Positions 25,460 through 34,148 of a stretch of DNA of 64,000 nt are shown here, in pieces. The notes under the pieces were generated by a model that was given only the letters and a program-made list of their open reading frames with translations, had not been told where the DNA came from and did no database searches. A program made the translations under genes and the position numbers. How positions within the stretch are numbered: position 1 is the stretch's first letter; each line of letters begins with the position of its first letter. The stretch is from Streptomyces sp. NBRC 110028 (GTDB lineage: Bacteria; Actinomycetota; Actinomycetes; Streptomycetales; Streptomycetaceae): the NCBI RefSeq assembly GCF_001417735.1, contig NZ_BBUZ01000043.1:1-64000 (forward strand). The letters are read 5' to 3'.

Positions 25460-26170
25460 GTGGCCGAAACCCATGTGCTCTTCGTCGAGGACGACGACGT
25501 CATCCGCGAGGCCACCCAGCTCGCCCTGGAGCGCGACGGCTTCCTGGTGACCGCCGCGCCCGACGGGCTGACCGGTCTTGAGCGGTTCCGCGCCGACCGG
25601 CCCGATATCGCGCTGCTGGACGTGATGGTGCCGGGCCTGGACGGGGTCAGCCTGTGCCGCCGGATCCGCGACGAGTCCACCGTGCCCGTGATCATGCTGT
25701 CGGCCCGCGCCGACTCGATCGACGTGGTGCTGGGCCTGGAGGCCGGGGCCGACGACTACGTCACCAAGCCCTTCGACGGCGCCGTGCTGGTCGCCCGCAT
25801 CCGCGCCGTGCTGCGCCGCTTCGGCCACGCCAGCGGCCCCGGCGGCCGCGGCGGCGAGCGGCCCGGTGCCGAGGAGCCCGAGGGCGGGGTGCTGCGCTTC
25901 GGCGACCTGGAGGTGGACCCGGAGGGCATGGAGGTCCGCAAGGGCGGCGAGCAGGTCGCGCTGACGCCGACCGAGATGCGGCTGCTGCTGGAGTTCTCCA
26001 CCGCGCCCGGCACTGTGCTCTCCCGCGACCGGCTGCTGGAGCGGGTGTGGGAGTACGGCTGGGGCGGGGACACCCGGGTCGTGGACGTCCACGTCCAGCG
26101 GCTGCGCGGCAAGATAGGCCAGGACCGCATCGAGACGGTCCGCGGCTTCGGCTACAAGCTCAGGGGCTGA
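25460..26170 (+). CDS. cseB: CseB, OmpR-family response regulator
   Basis: A 236-aa response regulator. The receiver domain has the acidic pair EDDD near the N terminus, the phosphorylated Asp in IALLDVMVPGLDGVSL (about 54) and the conserved Lys in VTKPFDG. After a linker, the winged-helix DNA-binding domain occupies about 135-236 (LTPTEMRLLLEF, VDVHVQRLRGKIG, GFGYKLRG). It starts with GTG nine bases after the cseA stop. The known role is activation of the sigE promoter when phosphorylated by CseC. Confidence 0.95.
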   Translation: MAETHVLFVEDDDVIREATQLALERDGFLVTAAPDGLTGLERFRADRPDIALLDVMVPGLDGVSLCRRIRDESTVPVIMLSARADSIDVVLGLEAGADDYVTKPFDGAVLVARIRAVLRRFGHASGPGGRGGERPGAEEPEGGVLRFGDLEVDPEGMEVRKGGEQVALTPTEMRLLLEFSTAPGTVLSRDRLLERVWEYGWGGDTRVVDVHVQRLRGKIGQDRIETVRGFGYKLRG

Positions 26171-26179
26171 CGCGGGACC

Positions 26180-27478
26180 ATGGTGCGACTCGCGCTCCGC
26201 TCCGGACTGCGCTGGAAGGTCAGCCTGGCCATCGCCGCGGTGAGCGCGCTGGTCGCCGTAGCACTGAGCCTCGTCGTCCACAACGCGGCCCGGGTCTCCA
26301 TGCTCGACAACAGCCGCACGGTGATGGACGAGCGGGTGAAGGTCGCCCAGAAGTGGTACGAGGAGTCCCGGGTGCTGGGCTTCGGCGCCAAGCTGGACGA
26401 CCCGCGGCTGCCCGAGGACCTGCGGAAGTTCGCGGCGCGCGGGCAGCGCGCCACCTTCCTGGAGGACTCCGGCACCGGCAGCCCGGAGGTGTGGGCGTCG
26501 GTGCCGCTGCGCGACGGCAAGGTGCTGTCGGTCCACACCCGCTTCCAGGACCGCTTCGCCGTCCTGGACGACCTGGACCGGGTGCTCATCCTCGGCTCGG
26601 TCTCCGTGGTGCTGGGCGGGATCGCGCTCGGCGTGCTCATCGGCGACCAGCTCTCGCGGCGGCTGCGCAAGGCCGCCACCGCGGCCCGCAAGCTCGCCGA
26701 GGGCGACTCCGAGGTGCGGGTACGGGACGCCATCGGCGGCCGGGTGCGCGACGAGACCGACGACCTGGCGCGCGCCGTCGACGGCATGGCCGAGGCGCTC
26801 CAGGAGCGGCTGGAGGCGGAGCGGCGGGTCACCGCCGATATCGCGCACGAGCTGCGCACCCCGGTCACCGGGCTGCTCACCGCCGCCGAGCTGCTGCCCC
26901 CGGGCCGCCCCACCGAGCTGGTACGGGACCGGGCGCAGGCGATGCGCACGCTGGTGGAGGACGTGCTGGAGGTGGCCCGGCTGGACGGCTTCGCCGAGCG
27001 GGCCGAACTCCAGGAGATCGACCTCGCCGAATTCATCGTCCGCCGGGTGCGCGTGGTGGCCCCGGACGCCGTGATCACGGTGGACCGTGACGCCCATGTC
27101 TCCACCGATCCGCGCCGCCTGGAGCGCATCCTGGGCAATCTGCTGGCCAACGCCGCCCGGCACGGCAAACCGCCGTTCGAGGTCACCGTGGAGGGCCGGG
27201 TGCTGCGGGTCCGCGACCACGGGCCCGGTTTCCCGGAGTCGCTGCTGAAGGACGGGCCGAGCCGGTTCCGCACCGGCAGCAAGGACCGGGCGGGCAAGGG
27301 CCACGGGCTGGGCCTGACCATCGCCGCCGGCCAGGCCCGGGTCCTGGGCGCCCGGCTGACGTTCCGTAACGCGGACCCGGCGGTGGAGGGCGAGGAGGGC
27401 GCGGTGGCGGTGCTCTGGCTGCCGGAGTCGGCGCCCACCAACACCGGCAGCTTCCCTGTCATCGACGTCCCGGACTGA
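26180..27478 (+). CDS. cseC: CseC, sensor histidine kinase
   Basis: A 432-aa membrane sensor kinase with two transmembrane helices (about 12-35 and 138-158) enclosing an extracytoplasmic domain of about 100 residues. A HAMP region follows, then the phospho-accepting His in TADIAHELRTPVTG near 225. ATP-binding boxes are NLLANAARHG (N), DHGPGFPES (G1) and GKGHGLGLTIA (G2). The signal in S. coelicolor is cell-wall damage by lysozyme or glycopeptides. The stop codon lies inside the first unit of a short tandem repeat, GACGTCCCGGACTGA (27464-27478 and 27479-27493). Confidence 0.95.
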   Translation: MVRLALRSGLRWKVSLAIAAVSALVAVALSLVVHNAARVSMLDNSRTVMDERVKVAQKWYEESRVLGFGAKLDDPRLPEDLRKFAARGQRATFLEDSGTGSPEVWASVPLRDGKVLSVHTRFQDRFAVLDDLDRVLILGSVSVVLGGIALGVLIGDQLSRRLRKAATAARKLAEGDSEVRVRDAIGGRVRDETDDLARAVDGMAEALQERLEAERRVTADIAHELRTPVTGLLTAAELLPPGRPTELVRDRAQAMRTLVEDVLEVARLDGFAERAELQEIDLAEFIVRRVRVVAPDAVITVDRDAHVSTDPRRLERILGNLLANAARHGKPPFEVTVEGRVLRVRDHGPGFPESLLKDGPSRFRTGSKDRAGKGHGLGLTIAAGQARVLGARLTFRNADPAVEGEEGAVAVLWLPESAPTNTGSFPVIDVPD

Positions 27479-27517
27479 GACGTCCCGGACTGAGACGTGA
27501 CGACTGAGACGTGACGG

Positions 27518-27550
27518 AGCCGCCCGCCCCTCGGACGAGGGCGGGCGGCT
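27518..27550. terminator. Terminator of the sigE operon
   Basis: A perfect 12-bp GC stem (27518-27529 with 27539-27550) lies between the convergent cseC and exporter genes and probably acts on both. Confidence 0.75.
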
Positions 27551-27570
27551 CGCGGTGGGGCTCGTAGGCG

Positions 27571-29202
27571 TCAGACGGGTTCGGCGACCGGCGTCACATC
27601 GGCCGGGGTCTCGCCGTCGGCGGACTTGGTGACGGAGGCGCGCAGCGGGACCTCCTTGATGAACCAGGCCGCCAGGAAGCCGACGACGCTGATCACCGCG
27701 CCCCACAGGAACACCTGGTGGGCGCCGTCGGCCACGGCGTGGAGGTAGGCGTCCTTGATGGCCGGGGGCAGTTTCGCGATGCTGCCCGGGTCGAGCTGGG
27801 CGCTGCCGGAGGTGGCGGCCGCGGCCTTGGCGCCGCCGCGCTCGGCCATGGTCTCCCCCACCTGGTTGGTGAACAGGGCACCGAGGATCGCGACGCCGAA
27901 GGAGCCGCCCAGGGTGCGGAAGAGGGTGGCGGAGGAGCTGCCGACGCCCATGTCCTTCATCTCGACGCTGTTCTGCGCGATCAGCATGGTCGTCTGCATG
28001 AGGAAGCCCATGCCCGCGCCGAGCACCGTCATGTAGATGCCGGAGGTGAGGCGGGTGGTCCCGGTGTCCATCTGCGCCAGCAGGAACATGCCCGTGGTGA
28101 TCAGGAGGCCGCCCAGGATCGGGAAGATCTTGTACTTGCCGGTCTGGGTGGTGACCCGGCCCGCGACCAGCGACACGGCCATCATGCCGAGCAGCATCGG
28201 GAGCAGCAGCAGGCCGGAGTTGGTGGCGCTGGCGCCCTGCACGGTCTGCTGGAAGAGCGGCAGGAAGGTCATGGAGCCGAACATCACGAAACCGGTGAGG
28301 AAGCCGATGACCGTGACCAGCGAGAAGTTGCCGATCCGGAAGATGTGCAGCGGCAGTACGGGCTCGGCGACCCGCTTCTCGACGAACAGGAACGCGGCGA
28401 GCGCCACGACACCGAGCACCCCGAGCCCGATGATCTCGACCGAGCCCCAGGCGTACTCGTTGCCACCCCAGGTGGTGAGCAGCACGAGCGCGGTGATGCC
28501 CACGGTCAGCAGGGCGGCGCCGGTGTAGTCGATGCGGCCCTCGAAGCGCTTCTTGGGCAGGTGCAGCACCGCGCTGATCGCGAAGAGGGCGATCGCGCCG
28601 AGCGGGATGTTGATGTAGAAGATCCAGCGCCAGCCGAGGTGGTCGGTGAGGGTGCCGCCGACCAGCGGGCCACCGATCATGGCCACGGCCATCACACCGG
28701 CCATCATGCCCTGGTAGCGGCCGCGCTCCCGGGGCGGCACCAGGTCACCGATGATCGCCATCACGCCGACCATCAGACCGCCCGCGCCCAGTCCCTGGAC
28801 GGCCCGGAAGCCGATCAGCTGACCCATCGTCTGGGCCATGCCGGACAGGGCCGAGCCGGCGAGGAAGAGGGCGATGGAGGAGAGGAAGATGCCCTTGCGC
28901 CCGTACATGTCGCCGAGCTTGCCCCAGATGGGGGTCGAGGCGGCGGTCGCCAGGGTGTACGCGGTCACCACCCAGGAGAGGTGGTCGAGCCCGCCCAGCT
29001 CGCCGACGATGGTCGGCATCGCGGTGCCGACGATCATGTTGTCGAGCATCGCGAGCAGCATCGCGATCATGAGCGCCAGGATCACCACGCCGGTGCTGTG
29101 GGTCTTGGGCTCCTTGGCCTGCTTGCCCGGGGCGTCCTGGGCGGTGCCCTGTGCGGGCAGGGAAGCGGGTGGCGCTTCACCTTCTGATTTCTTCTGGGAC
29201 AT
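27571..29202 (-). CDS. MFS multidrug exporter (DHA2, 14 helices)
   Basis: Inner-membrane drug:proton antiporter of 543 aa with about 14 hydrophobic helices. Motif A is in GKLGDMYGRKGIFLSS near 85 and the antiporter motif C region in GPLVGGTLTDHLGWRWIFYI near 165. These are typical of the QacA/EmrB group. The tail is rich in Thr/Pro. I start at ATG 29202 (MSQKKSEGEAPP). It is divergent from a TetR gene across an inverted operator pair and is probably repressed by it. The export substrate is unknown. Confidence 0.92.
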   Translation of the reverse strand: MSQKKSEGEAPPASLPAQGTAQDAPGKQAKEPKTHSTGVVILALMIAMLLAMLDNMIVGTAMPTIVGELGGLDHLSWVVTAYTLATAASTPIWGKLGDMYGRKGIFLSSIALFLAGSALSGMAQTMGQLIGFRAVQGLGAGGLMVGVMAIIGDLVPPRERGRYQGMMAGVMAVAMIGGPLVGGTLTDHLGWRWIFYINIPLGAIALFAISAVLHLPKKRFEGRIDYTGAALLTVGITALVLLTTWGGNEYAWGSVEIIGLGVLGVVALAAFLFVEKRVAEPVLPLHIFRIGNFSLVTVIGFLTGFVMFGSMTFLPLFQQTVQGASATNSGLLLLPMLLGMMAVSLVAGRVTTQTGKYKIFPILGGLLITTGMFLLAQMDTGTTRLTSGIYMTVLGAGMGFLMQTTMLIAQNSVEMKDMGVGSSSATLFRTLGGSFGVAILGALFTNQVGETMAERGGAKAAAATSGSAQLDPGSIAKLPPAIKDAYLHAVADGAHQVFLWGAVISVVGFLAAWFIKEVPLRASVTKSADGETPADVTPVAEPV

Positions 29203-29245
29203 GATCTCCACTCCCCCTGGTTACGACGAGCTCCGGTGACGCGCC

Positions 29246-29317
29246 ACTTACTTGCCGCCCGGCTAGTTGAGTACAGTGGGAAAGGTAAGACGTCTACTAG
29301 CCGGGCGTCAAGTAAGT
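29246..29317. promoter_or_regulatory. Inverted pair of 22-bp operators between exporter and TetR genes
   Basis: Two 22-bp elements at 29246-29267 and 29296-29317 are inverted copies of each other with one mismatch. Each has ACTTACTTG at one end and GGCTAGT at the other (reverse complement in the second copy). Each also has weak internal symmetry. On the minus strand the second copy contains TTGACG followed 18 bases later by TACCTT, a good promoter for the exporter. A repressor bound here would block it. Confidence 0.72.
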
Positions 29318-29366
29318 TTTGTTCGGCCTGCTCAGAGGGCTGGCCCCACCCCCACAGGAGAGCACC

Positions 29367-29954
29367 TTGGGCAGCACACCGCGCCGGGGCGACACCCGTC
29401 AGCGCATCCAGGACGTGGCCCTGGACCTCTTCGCCAGGCAGGGGTACGAGAAGACCTCGCTGCGCGAGATCGCCGAACATCTCGACGTCACCAAGGCCGC
29501 GCTCTACTACCACTTCAAGACCAAAGAGGACATCGTCCTCAGCCTCTTCCAGGACCTCAGCAAGCCCCTCGACGAGCTGATCGCCTGGGGTGAGCGGCAG
29601 CCCCGCACCCTGGAGACCAAACAGGAGCTGCTGCGCCGCTACAGCGCCGCCCTGGCGGGCGTCGAACCGCTGCTGCGCTTCATGCAGGAGAACCAGGCGA
29701 CGGTGCGCGAGCTGAGCATCGGCCAGATCTTCAAGGACCGGATGATCGCGATGTCCGGCCTGATCCGCGACCCCGACGCCGGGCTGACCGAACAGGTCCG
29801 CTGCACGACCGCGCTCTTCAGCATGCACGCCGGGGCCTTCGCGATGCAGACGATCGAGGGCGACCCCGAGGAGAAGCGGCAAGCCGTCCTCGAAGTCGCC
29901 CTCGACCTGCTGACCCAGGCGCACGCGCCAGCGGGGCGCCTGGGTGACCGGTAG
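29367..29954 (+). CDS. TetR-family regulator of the adjacent exporter
   Basis: A 195-aa TetR repressor. The helix-turn-helix spans about 10-55 (RIQDVALDLFARQGYEKTSL, IAEHLDVTKAALYYHFKTKE) and an all-helical ligand domain follows. I assign a rare TTG start at 29367 because AGGAG lies at exactly six bases (29356-29360) and the conserved domain begins directly after it. The frame opens upstream at 29319, but that would place the start inside the operator region. It very likely represses the DHA2 exporter and itself. Confidence 0.88.
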   Translation: MGSTPRRGDTRQRIQDVALDLFARQGYEKTSLREIAEHLDVTKAALYYHFKTKEDIVLSLFQDLSKPLDELIAWGERQPRTLETKQELLRRYSAALAGVEPLLRFMQENQATVRELSIGQIFKDRMIAMSGLIRDPDAGLTEQVRCTTALFSMHAGAFAMQTIEGDPEEKRQAVLEVALDLLTQAHAPAGRLGDR

Positions 29955-29976
29955 GCCCGTCGGGGCCGGGCGTCGG

Positions 29977-30579
29977 TCAGACCTTGACGCCGTGGGCCCG
30001 CAGGAAGGTCAGCGGCCCCACGGCCGAGCCGTAGTTCGGCGTCGTACGGATCTCGAAGTGCAGATGCGGGCCGGTCGTGTTGCCGGTATTGCCGGACAGC
30101 CCAATGTGCTGACCGGTGGTCACCCTCTGACCTATGCGCACGTCGATCCGGGAGAGGTGCGCGTACTGCGAGTACGTCTGGTCGTCGTGCTTGATCACGA
30201 TGGCGTTGCCGTACGCCGGACCGTCGCCGCCGCCGTACGGGCCCGCCTTGACGACGACACCGGTGTGCACGGCCCGCACCGAGGTGCCGGACGGCACCAC
30301 GAAGTCCTGGCCGCTGTGGTTGTGCGCCCACAGGTTGCCCGCCAGGCCGAAGGGCGCGCCCAGGACGTACTTGGCGACCGGGGTCTCCCAGGTGTCGGCC
30401 TTCTTGGCCTCGACGGCATGCGCCGGGGCGGCGGCGGACGCGTGCGCGTTCGCCGCGAACGTCACACCGGCGCCGAGTACGAGCGAGGCACCCACGCCCA
30501 CGGCGATCACGGCGGCGCGGGCCCGCGCGAGGGATGAATGCGAACGCGGATAACGACGGGTGGTGACGCGCGGGGCCAT
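29977..30579 (-). CDS. Secreted M23-family metallopeptidase
   Basis: A 200-aa exported peptidase of the LytM/lysostaphin type, likely acting on peptidoglycan cross-bridges. A twin-Arg-like basic N terminus and a hydrophobic core (AAVIAVGVGASLVLGAGVTFA) end in the plausible cleavage site ANAHA near 45. Zinc ligands are His and Asp in HNHSGQDFVVPSGT and His in GPHLHFEI; the loop YSQYAHLS is also present. A strong GGAGG lies upstream of ATG 30579. It converges on the TetR gene. Confidence 0.92.
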   Translation of the reverse strand: MAPRVTTRRYPRSHSSLARARAAVIAVGVGASLVLGAGVTFAANAHASAAAPAHAVEAKKADTWETPVAKYVLGAPFGLAGNLWAHNHSGQDFVVPSGTSVRAVHTGVVVKAGPYGGGDGPAYGNAIVIKHDDQTYSQYAHLSRIDVRIGQRVTTGQHIGLSGNTGNTTGPHLHFEIRTTPNYGSAVGPLTFLRAHGVKV

Positions 30580-30907
30580 AGGGGACTACCTCCGGGGAAT
30601 GCGTGAAGTCGACGCCCCTTGTTATCCCGTTCGCGCGATATGGCCAAGATGCGCTTCTACTAAGCGGGTGCGTAGTTCTTGCACCTTCGGCGCCCTTTTC
30701 CGTGCGGAATTCCACGCCACCTGACCTGCCCGGACGTCCGTTATCCGCACGGTTCCTATTTTCCGTAGTAGGCCCCGGACACCCTGTGCCACATATCACC
30801 CCGCCTACGTTTCGCCGGGACTTTCGGATGTCCGTTTCAGGACCAAAGTCCCGACCCCGCCGCTATGCTGTCCGGCCAGGAGCCACCACACCTGAGGGGA
30901 ATGGGAC
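30580..30907. promoter_or_regulatory. Divergent promoter region, M23 peptidase and NACHT protein
   Basis: A 328-bp intergenic stretch, noticeably less GC-rich than its surroundings, between two divergent genes. It must hold both promoters. I looked for a ydaO-type c-di-AMP riboswitch ahead of the peptidase gene, known for several Streptomyces wall hydrolases, and saw none. Nothing else stands out. Confidence 0.4.
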
Positions 30908-33900
30908 GTGGATCCCGCAGTCATCGGCGCGCGCCTGGCGTCCAGCGCCGTCGCGCCGCTCATCAAGAGGCTGTTCGTGCGGGAGGGGCCGGGCGCCGGG
31001 CTGGTGGACCAGCCGGTCCGTATCTCGTCCCTCGTCTCCTTCCGGGGCGAGAAACGCACGCTCGAAATCAACGACCTGCACAAGCTGGCCGCCGAACTGG
31101 TCGCCCGCGCCACCCGGCACGCCGGTCCGGGCGAGCGGCCCTGCCCCGCCGACGAGGACGAGCTGATCGCCCGGCATCTGGCGACGACCCTGAACGCCCT
31201 GGGCGACCTGACCATGGATGACGTACAGGCCGTACGGTTCGGCCACCGGATGCTGGCCAAGGATCTCCAGCACCGGGCGCGACTCGCCGACCTCCGGCTC
31301 TCGCTGGACGGCTCCCGGCTCTACCGGAACCTCCTGGACACCGCCTGCCTGCACATCCTGCACTTCTTCACCCAGCGCTCGACCTTCGTCGCCCGCACCC
31401 TGGTCGAGCAGAGCGGTCAGCTCACCGAACTCATCACCAAGATCGACATCCTGATCGAGCGGCTGCCGTCCCAGTCCGCGCAGGACGCCGCGTTCGAGCG
31501 CCGGTACGCCGACTACACGACCCTGAAGCACGGCACGCTGACCATCGTCGGCATCGACCTCAGCCACTCCGAGGCCACCTGGCCGCTGGACGCCGCGTAC
31601 CTCAGCCTGGAGGCCGTCTCCCAGGACGAACGCCCTCTCGGCCTCGAAGGCGGCGCCCAGCTCACCACGCTCCCCGCCGACCGGGCCCTCGCCGGCCACG
31701 AGCGCGTCCTGCTGCGCGGCGTCGCGGGCTCCGGCAAGACCACCCTCGTCCAGTGGCTCGCCGTCTCCGCCGCCCGGCAGGAACCGCCGCGCGGACTGGA
31801 GCAGCTGATCGGCCGCGTCCCCTTCGTCCTGCCCTTGCGCACCATCGCCCGCCAGGACGCCCTGCCCTCCCCCGCCCGCTTCCTCGGCGCCGTCCACTGC
31901 CCCCTGGACGGCGCCCAGCCGGACGGCTGGGCCGACCGCGTCCTGACCGCCGGGCGCGGACTGCTCCTCATCGACGGCATCGACGAGATCCCCGAACGCG
32001 ACCGGGAGCGCACCCGCGCCTGGCTGGCCGACCTGCTCCTCGCCTACCCCGGCAACCTCTGGCTCGTCACCTCCCGCCCCTCCGCCGTCGCCGACGACTG
32101 GCTGGCCGCCCAGCACTTCAGCGAGTTCGCGCTGTCCCCCATGCGCCGCGAGGACATGGCCGCGTTCATCGACCGCTGGCACGCCGCGGCGCGCCAGACC
32201 TGCCGCACGGACGACGAGCGCGCGCCCCTCGACGCGTACCGGATGGCCCTCCACACGGCCGTCCGCACCAAGCAGGACCTCAGCCGCCTCGCCACCAACC
32301 CGCTGATGTGCGGCCTCATCTGCGCCCTCCACCGCGCCCGCCGCGGCTACCTCCCACCCGGCCGCAAGGCCCTCTACGACGCGGCCCTGTCCATGCTGCT
32401 GACCCGTCGCGACACCGAACGCCGGGTCTACGCCCCGGGCGACATCCAGCTGGACGAGGAGCCGCAGATCCAGCTCCTCCAGCGACTGGCGTACTACCTG
32501 ATCCGCAACGGCGAGGCCGAACTCGACCGCGACCGGGCGGAGCGCATCATCGCCGAGGCCCTGCCGTCCGTACCTGCCGCGCAGGCGCTGGGCGGCGCCC
32601 CGCGCATCCTGAACCATCTGCTGCTGCGCACCGGGCTGTTGCGGGAGCCTTCCGTGGGCACCGTGGAGTTCGTCCACCGCACGTTCCAGGACTACCTGGG
32701 CGCGAAGGCGGCCGTGGAGGCGTGGGACGTGGGCCTGCTGGTCAGCCATGCCGACGACACCCAGTGGGAAGACGTGTTCCGCATGTCGGTCGCCCATGCC
32801 CGCCCGCGCGAGCGGGTCGACCTGCTCACCAAGCTGCTGGAGCGCGGCAGGTCGCACCCCGCCGTACGGGCCCGGCTCCACCTCCTCGCGATGGCCTGCC
32901 TGGAGCACGCGGCCGACCTCGACCCCCAGGTGCGGGACCAGGTGAAGCGGCACGCCGACGATCTCATCCCGCCCCGCAGCTCCAGCGCCGCCCGCGACCT
33001 CGCCAACGTGGGCCCGCTGGTGCTCCCCCTGCTCCCCGGGCCGGAAGGGCTCTCGGACAGCGAAGCGGAAGCCTGCGTGATCACGGCGTCGGTCGTCGGC
33101 ACGGATGCCGCGATCCCCTATCTGCGGCAGTTCTGCACCCACCCGTCCCTGCCGGTGCGCGCCCAACTCGCCTCCGGCTGGAAGCGGTTCGACACCGAGC
33201 GCTACTTCACCGAGGTGATCTCCCAGCTCGCCCCGGACGGTCTGTACTTCGTCGCCGAGTCGACGGAGCACCTGCGCATCCTCCAAGACACCGGACCGCG
33301 CCCGATGCTGCTCCTGCGTGGTGGCTTCACCGAGGACGAACTGCGCACCGCCCTCGACCCCGGCCCCCTCACCCATCTGCGGCTGGACGACAACGTCGAG
33401 CTGTCCGACCTCGGCTGCCTCCGGCACCTCACGCGGCTGCGCGTGCTCACCCTCACCAGCTGCCCGCGCGTCATCGATCTGCTGCCGCTGGCGGATCTGA
33501 CGCTCACCACGCTGGATATCGTCTCGCGCCATAACCGCTGGCACTTCGACAACCTGGGGCGGCTCACCACTCTGGACCACCTGAGGCTCATGGTTCTCGA
33601 CCCGGAGACCCCGCCGGAGACATACCGGCTGCCCCGGCTCTCCCGGCTCACCCTCGTCCCGCATCGGCAGGACGTGCCGCTGGACTGGATCGCCGAATGC
33701 TTCCCCGGCCTCCGCCAGCTCCGCATCGAGGCCCAGAAGCCCGGCCTCCACCCCATCGACCTCGCCCCGCTGCGCGCCCTGCGCCACCTGGAGACCGTCA
33801 CCCTCCGCGCCGTACGCGCCGTGGACGACGACGCGTTGCCCGGGGTCACGGTCCGGCCGCTCCCCCTCGCCCGCCGCGTGGGCGTCCCCGCCGAGCCTGC

Positions 33901-33946
33901 GGATCCTGTCCCCGGGGCGGGCCCGGACGCTCACGGTCCCGCCTGA
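30908..33946 (+). CDS. NACHT-domain STAND ATPase with LRR repeats (bacterial NLR-like)
   Basis: A 1012-aa protein. Residues 1-230 form a helical N-terminal domain (DPAVIGARLASSAVAPLIKR, then LLDTACLHILHFFTQRSTFV) like the NACHT-associated helical domains of actinobacteria. The NTPase has Walker A in LLRGVAGSGKTTLVQWLA near 270, Walker B in RGLLLIDGIDEIPER near 355, and a sensor-like WLVTSRPSA near 387. A helical region follows. About 820-960 is an LRR-like array (LTHLRLDDNVELSDL, LTRLRVLTLTSCPRV, LEVTLRA-like strands). This order matches animal NLRs and bNACHT antiphage proteins: effector or adaptor, switch, sensor. The GTG start follows a purine-rich GAGGGGAATGGGA. A defence role is inferred; no effector enzyme motif is visible. 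Confidence 0.85.
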   Translation: MDPAVIGARLASSAVAPLIKRLFVREGPGAGLVDQPVRISSLVSFRGEKRTLEINDLHKLAAELVARATRHAGPGERPCPADEDELIARHLATTLNALGDLTMDDVQAVRFGHRMLAKDLQHRARLADLRLSLDGSRLYRNLLDTACLHILHFFTQRSTFVARTLVEQSGQLTELITKIDILIERLPSQSAQDAAFERRYADYTTLKHGTLTIVGIDLSHSEATWPLDAAYLSLEAVSQDERPLGLEGGAQLTTLPADRALAGHERVLLRGVAGSGKTTLVQWLAVSAARQEPPRGLEQLIGRVPFVLPLRTIARQDALPSPARFLGAVHCPLDGAQPDGWADRVLTAGRGLLLIDGIDEIPERDRERTRAWLADLLLAYPGNLWLVTSRPSAVADDWLAAQHFSEFALSPMRREDMAAFIDRWHAAARQTCRTDDERAPLDAYRMALHTAVRTKQDLSRLATNPLMCGLICALHRARRGYLPPGRKALYDAALSMLLTRRDTERRVYAPGDIQLDEEPQIQLLQRLAYYLIRNGEAELDRDRAERIIAEALPSVPAAQALGGAPRILNHLLLRTGLLREPSVGTVEFVHRTFQDYLGAKAAVEAWDVGLLVSHADDTQWEDVFRMSVAHARPRERVDLLTKLLERGRSHPAVRARLHLLAMACLEHAADLDPQVRDQVKRHADDLIPPRSSSAARDLANVGPLVLPLLPGPEGLSDSEAEACVITASVVGTDAAIPYLRQFCTHPSLPVRAQLASGWKRFDTERYFTEVISQLAPDGLYFVAESTEHLRILQDTGPRPMLLLRGGFTEDELRTALDPGPLTHLRLDDNVELSDLGCLRHLTRLRVLTLTSCPRVIDLLPLADLTLTTLDIVSRHNRWHFDNLGRLTTLDHLRLMVLDPETPPETYRLPRLSRLTLVPHRQDVPLDWIAECFPGLRQLRIEAQKPGLHPIDLAPLRALRHLETVTLRAVRAVDDDALPGVTVRPLPLARRVGVPAEPADPVPGAGPDAHGPA

Positions 33947-34148
33947 TGCGCTCGGCCTTCAGCAGGCGCCGGTAGTCCATGAGCAGGCGCAGCAGCGCGA
34001 AGCCGGTGCCGAGGGGGACGGTGCCGATCACCAGGTTCGGCTGATGCGGGTCGGCGAGGTCGGCCCGTATCTCCGGCAGCCGTACGCCGTGTTCGGCGAG
34101 TTCGTCGCGGAGGATTTCGGCGACCCGCTCGGCGGGGCCGGGGCTCAC
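33846..34148 (-). CDS. Small basic protein coupled to the ATPase gene, unknown function
   Basis: A 100-aa protein with a predicted helical N terminus (AERVAEILRDELAEHGVRLPEIRADL), a hydrophobic middle (VIGTVPLGTGFALLRLLMD) and a very basic tail of Arg, Gly and Pro. Its GTG start overlaps the ATPase gene's TGA in GTGA, which supports it being real. Its last 101 bases overlap the 3' end of the convergent NACHT gene, so the basic tail may be fortuitous extension. I do not recognise the family. Confidence 0.55.
   Translation of the reverse strand: MSPGPAERVAEILRDELAEHGVRLPEIRADLADPHQPNLVIGTVPLGTGFALLRLLMDYRRLLKAERIRRDRERPGPPRGQDPQARRGRPRGGRGGAAGP

Noticed and set aside
24302..27706. Open frame of over 1100 codons antisense to the sigE operon
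   Set aside because: It mirrors sigE, cseA, cseB and cseC, whose products are unmistakable. Its composition (Arg/His/Gln/Gly-rich) is that of the complement of high-GC coding DNA.
29918..29945. Hairpin at the end of the TetR gene (CCAGGCGC with GCGCCTGG) as a terminator
   Set aside because: The arms are short and lie within the coding sequence; it may contribute, but I could not support it as a separate feature.
30580..30700. Possible ydaO (c-di-AMP) riboswitch before the M23 peptidase gene
   Set aside because: The leader is short and I could not find the conserved core blocks of that riboswitch.
30863..33934. Open frame of over 1000 codons antisense to the NACHT gene
   Set aside because: Biased composition with no domain or signature; it is the complement of a real gene with strong third-position GC.
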